Assembly: GCF_018388465.1 (NCBI RefSeq)
Contig: NZ_CP074404.1
Span: forward strand, 3,906,001 to 3,970,000
Direction of reading: 5' to 3'
Origin: Cellulomonas fengjieae
GTDB taxonomy: Bacteria > Actinomycetota > Actinomycetes > Actinomycetales > Cellulomonadaceae
DNA length: 64,000 nt
Each line of letters starts with the position of its first letter. Position 1 is the first letter of the stretch. The translations under genes and the position numbers were made by a program. Below the pieces are notes generated by a model, which searched no databases, was not told where the DNA came from, and saw only the letters and a program-made list of their open reading frames with translations. Positions 61,558-64,000 of this stretch are shown here, in pieces.

Positions 61558-63040
61558 GCAGCTCCTCGCGCGCCGCATCGGGCCCCAGGGGCCCGCGCTC
61601 CATCCGCAGCTCGAGCAGGTACTTGTAGGCCTCGCCGACCTCACGACCCGGCGGCAGGTCGAGGATCGCCATGATCTGCGTCCCGTCGAGGTCGGGCCGG
61701 ATCGAGCTCAGCTCCTCCTGCTCACGCAGGCGCGCGATCCGCTGCTCCAGGTCGTCGTACGCCGCCGACAGCTGCGCCGCCTTGCGCACGTTCCGCGTGG
61801 TGCAGTCGGACCGGGTCAGCCGGTGCAGCCGCTCCAGCAGCGGTCCGGCGTCCGTGACGTAGCGGCGCACCGCGGAGTCGGTCCACGCACCCTCGCCGTA
61901 GCCGTGGAAGCGCAGGTGCAGCTCGGTCAGCCGCGCGACCGCCTGCACGGTGGCCTTGTCGAAGCGCAGCTCCTTGAGCCGCTTGGCCACCAGCTTGGCG
62001 CCGACCATCTCGTGGTGGTGGAAGCTGACGCCCCCGCCCTCCTCGAACCGCCGCGTGCGCGGCTTGCCGATGTCGTGCAGCAGCGCGGCCAGCCGCAGCA
62101 CGAGATCGGGTCCGGGGACGGCGCCGTCGGGGCCGGTCTCCAGCGCGATCGCCTTGTCGAGGACCATCAGCGAGTGCTCGTAGACGTCCTTGTGCCGGTG
62201 GTGCTCGTCGATCTCCAGGCGCAGCGCGGGCAGCTCGGGCAGCACGTGCTGCGCCAGCCCGGTGTCCACCAGCACCTCGAGCCCGGTCCGCGGCTGCACC
62301 GAGAGGAGCAGCTTGCTGAGCTCGTCGCGCACCCGCTCGGCCGACACGATCGCGATCCGGTCGGCCATCTCGACGATCGCCTCGCGCGCGGCGGGGTCGA
62401 CGGCGAACCCCAGCTGGGCGGCGAAGCGTGCGGCGCGCATCATGCGCAGCGGGTCGTCGTCGAACGACTGCCGAGGGTCCACGGGCGTGCGCAGCACACC
62501 GGCGGCCAGGTCGGTGAGGCCGTCGAACGGGTCGACGAACGTCAGGTCCGGGACGCGGACGGCCATGGAGTTCACGGTGAAGTCGCGGCGGGACAGGTCG
62601 CCCTCGAGCGAGTCGCCGAACGCGACCTGCGGCTTGCGTGACGTGGGGTCGTACTCGTCGGAGCGGTACGTGGTCACCTCGACGACGACGTCCTGCGCGA
62701 GCGACGCGCGGCGACCGGCGAACCGGCGGGCGCCGATGGTGCCGAACTCCTTGCCGATGTCCCAGTGCGCGTCGCCCCAGCGGGCCAGGATCGCCTGCGT
62801 CTGGTCCGGGTCCGCGGAGGTCGTGAAGTCCAGGTCGGCCGACGAGCGCCCGAGGAACGCGTCCCGCACCGGACCGCCGACGAGGGCGAGCTCGTGCCCC
62901 GCGGCACGGAAGAGCTCACCCAGCTCCAGGGCGTCGGGCGGCAGCGCGGCGAGCACGCTCAGCGCACGCTTCTGCAGGGCAACCAGGGCGGCGCTCGGGT
63001 CGGGGAGCTCGGGGCTGACGGGCGGATCGAGGGACGGCAC
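61532..63040 (-). CDS. cca: CCA tRNA nucleotidyltransferase
   Basis: A 502-residue enzyme that adds or repairs the CCA end of tRNAs. The nucleotidyltransferase head has LVGGPVRDAFLGRSSADLDFTTSA (~54-77) with both catalytic Asp, RRDFTVNSMA and DPLRMMRAARFAAQLGF. The C-terminal HD domain has LAALLHDIGKPRTR (~315) and the domain FHHHEMVGAK. It matches the actinobacterial pcnA-like gene beside mutT4. Its 3' end overlaps the convergent LOV phosphatase gene by 26 bp. Confidence 0.96.
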   Translation of the reverse strand: MPSLDPPVSPELPDPSAALVALQKRALSVLAALPPDALELGELFRAAGHELALVGGPVRDAFLGRSSADLDFTTSADPDQTQAILARWGDAHWDIGKEFGTIGARRFAGRRASLAQDVVVEVTTYRSDEYDPTSRKPQVAFGDSLEGDLSRRDFTVNSMAVRVPDLTFVDPFDGLTDLAAGVLRTPVDPRQSFDDDPLRMMRAARFAAQLGFAVDPAAREAIVEMADRIAIVSAERVRDELSKLLLSVQPRTGLEVLVDTGLAQHVLPELPALRLEIDEHHRHKDVYEHSLMVLDKAIALETGPDGAVPGPDLVLRLAALLHDIGKPRTRRFEEGGGVSFHHHEMVGAKLVAKRLKELRFDKATVQAVARLTELHLRFHGYGEGAWTDSAVRRYVTDAGPLLERLHRLTRSDCTTRNVRKAAQLSAAYDDLEQRIARLREQEELSSIRPDLDGTQIMAILDLPPGREVGEAYKYLLELRMERGPLGPDAAREELLSWWAARS

Positions 63041-63122
63041 TCGTCCAACCCTGCCAGATCCTTTCCCTGCCCAGGACGCTGCGCGGACCGGGCGAGGGTG
63101 TTCATGTCGTTACAGTGTCGAT

Positions 63123-63677
63123 ATGTCGAGCCCGGTGCGCCCACCCGTACCCGGGGGTGTGCCAGCGCCGCCGGGCGGCCATCCGCTGCGCATCGACCCG
63201 AGGCACACGGTGGCTCGGGTCCCTGCGGTGCCGCTGCCCGTGGTCGACGAGACGTCGGCCGGCGGCATCGTCGTGAGCCGACGCGAGGGCGTGGACCACG
63301 CCGCCGTCATCGCCCGTCGCAACCGCGCCGGCCGCCTCGAGTGGTGCCTGCCGAAGGGCCACCTGGAGGGCGACGAGACGCCCGAGGAAGCGGCTGTCCG
63401 CGAGATCGCGGAGGAGACCGGCATCACCGGCCGCATCCTGCGGCGCCTGGGCGTCATCGACTACTGGTTCAGCGGCGACGACCGCCGCGTGCACAAGGTC
63501 GTCCACCACTTCCTCCTCGGCGCGACCGGTGGGTCCCTCTCGGTGGAGGGCGACCCCGACGGCGAGGCGGAGGACGCCGCCTGGGTCCCGGTGGTCGACC
63601 TGCGCGGAGTCCTCGCGTACCCGAACGAGCGGCGACTGGCCGAGGCGGCACACCTCGTGCTCGTCGGCGAGGAATGA
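63123..63677 (+). CDS. NUDIX hydrolase (MutT4-like)
   Basis: A 184-residue hydrolase. The Nudix box is complete at ~88-110 (GHLEGDETPEEAAVREIAEE, then TGI). A Pro-rich N-terminal ~35 residues precede the fold (ETSAGGIVVSRREG). It occupies the place of Mycobacterium mutT4, divergent from cca and followed by a DUF6049 gene, and may sanitise damaged nucleotides. The start ATG 63123 lacks a clear ribosome site. It overlaps the next gene by 4 bp. Confidence 0.9.
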   Translation: MSSPVRPPVPGGVPAPPGGHPLRIDPRHTVARVPAVPLPVVDETSAGGIVVSRREGVDHAAVIARRNRAGRLEWCLPKGHLEGDETPEEAAVREIAEETGITGRILRRLGVIDYWFSGDDRRVHKVVHHFLLGATGGSLSVEGDPDGEAEDAAWVPVVDLRGVLAYPNERRLAEAAHLVLVGEE

Positions 63678-64000
63678 GCGCCGGCTCGCTGCGACGCCGG
63701 GTGCTCGGTGCGGCCCTGGCGGTCGTCGGCGCTCTCGCACTCGCGGCCCCCGTCGCCGGACCCGCCGTCGCGGCGACCGAGCAACCCGAGCTCGCGGTCT
63801 CCGTGCAGGTCACCGAGGTGTCGCCGAGCATCCTGCGGCCGGGAGAGGACCTGCGCGTCCGCGCGACGCTCCGCAACGACTCCGACGAGGCGATCGCTCA
63901 GCCGAGCGCCGCCCTGCGGATCAGCCGCTTCCGGATCAGCTCGCGCGCCGAGGTCGACGCATGGGCGACCGCCGGCACCACGGGACTCAGTCGCACCTCC
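63674..64000 (+). CDS. DUF6049 family secreted protein, 3' end outside the window
   Basis: Only the first 109 codons are present, from ATG 63674, which overlaps the NUDIX stop (ATGA). A signal peptide covers residues 1-~34 (RRRVLGAALAVVGALALAAP, cleavage near AVAA|T). A beta-rich start follows (LAVSVQVTEVSPSILRPGEDLRVRATLRNDS), typical of the extracellular beta-sandwich of DUF6049. In relatives this gene precedes murJ (mviN) and cooperates in the cell-envelope locus. The family assignment rests on position and this N-terminal pattern. Confidence 0.8.
   Translation, partial: MSAGSLRRRVLGAALAVVGALALAAPVAGPAVAATEQPELAVSVQVTEVSPSILRPGEDLRVRATLRNDSDEAIAQPSAALRISRFRISSRAEVDAWATAGTTGLSRTS

Overview
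The window is a contiguous 64 kb piece of a high-GC actinobacterial chromosome, most like Cellulomonas or a close relative in the Micrococcales. The reasons are secreted cellulase and xylanases carrying CBM2 and CBM13 (ricin-type) modules, an F420-dependent glucose-6-phosphate dehydrogenase, two links to mycothiol (inositol-phosphate synthase and a mycothiol-type maleylpyruvate isomerase-fold protein), and the actinobacterial block CCA-adding enzyme / NUDIX / DUF6049 at the right end. The genus is inferred from gene content, not tested. No rRNA, tRNA or CRISPR was found.

Layout. (1) 1-8.3 kb: the 3' part of a GH65 disaccharide phosphorylase, fgd, an XRE regulator divergent from a short-chain dehydrogenase, a winged-helix protein and a GMC oxidase. 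(2) 8.3-17.2 kb: a hemicellulose island. A GH43 enzyme, a GH10 xylanase and a GH62 arabinofuranosidase lie in one direction behind a perfect 16-bp LacI-type palindrome. All three carry a ricin/CBM13 module, and the modules of the first and third genes are identical over 461 bp. An MFS transporter and a second, larger GH10 xylanase follow on the other strand. (3) 17.3-25.7 kb: a MerR regulator with a clear operator, two hypothetical proteins, a two-component system and a GH5 endoglucanase. (4) 25.7-46.6 kb: accessory genes, mostly small regulator-target pairs (Lrp/MFS, ArsR/SRPBCC, TetR/DUF1772, Lrp/DUF2000, histidine kinase/response regulator/membrane protein), mixed with gene remnants and short repeats resembling insertion-sequence ends. 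(5) 46.6-64 kb: core genes. These are dnaB interrupted by an intein, a MATE transporter, rplI-rpsR-ssb-rpsF, a class A penicillin-binding protein, padR-ino1, an AbiEi-like protein, an MFS gene overlapping a LOV-GAF-PP2C phosphatase, cca, a NUDIX hydrolase and the start of a DUF6049 gene.

How the genes work together. The GH43/GH10/GH62 set together with the second GH10 would debranch and cut arabinoxylan outside the cell, the GH5 enzyme would cut cellulose, and the cytoplasmic GH65 enzyme would phosphorolyse a disaccharide. Inositol-phosphate synthase feeds phosphatidylinositol and mycothiol synthesis. The right-hand block handles replication (DnaB, SSB), translation (S6, S18, L9, tRNA CCA ends) and cell-wall growth (PBP).

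The observations most worth following are: the DnaB intein, which has the Trp/Cys/Thr signature of class 3 inteins, an Ala at position 1, a degraded second LAGLIDADG motif and two Cys4 clusters; the 461-bp identical module shared by two glycosidase genes; the blue-light LOV phosphatase; several perfect operators lying directly next to their probable regulators; and the matching TGTCGAGA / TCTCGACA ends around the acetyltransferase gene and at 27.5 kb.
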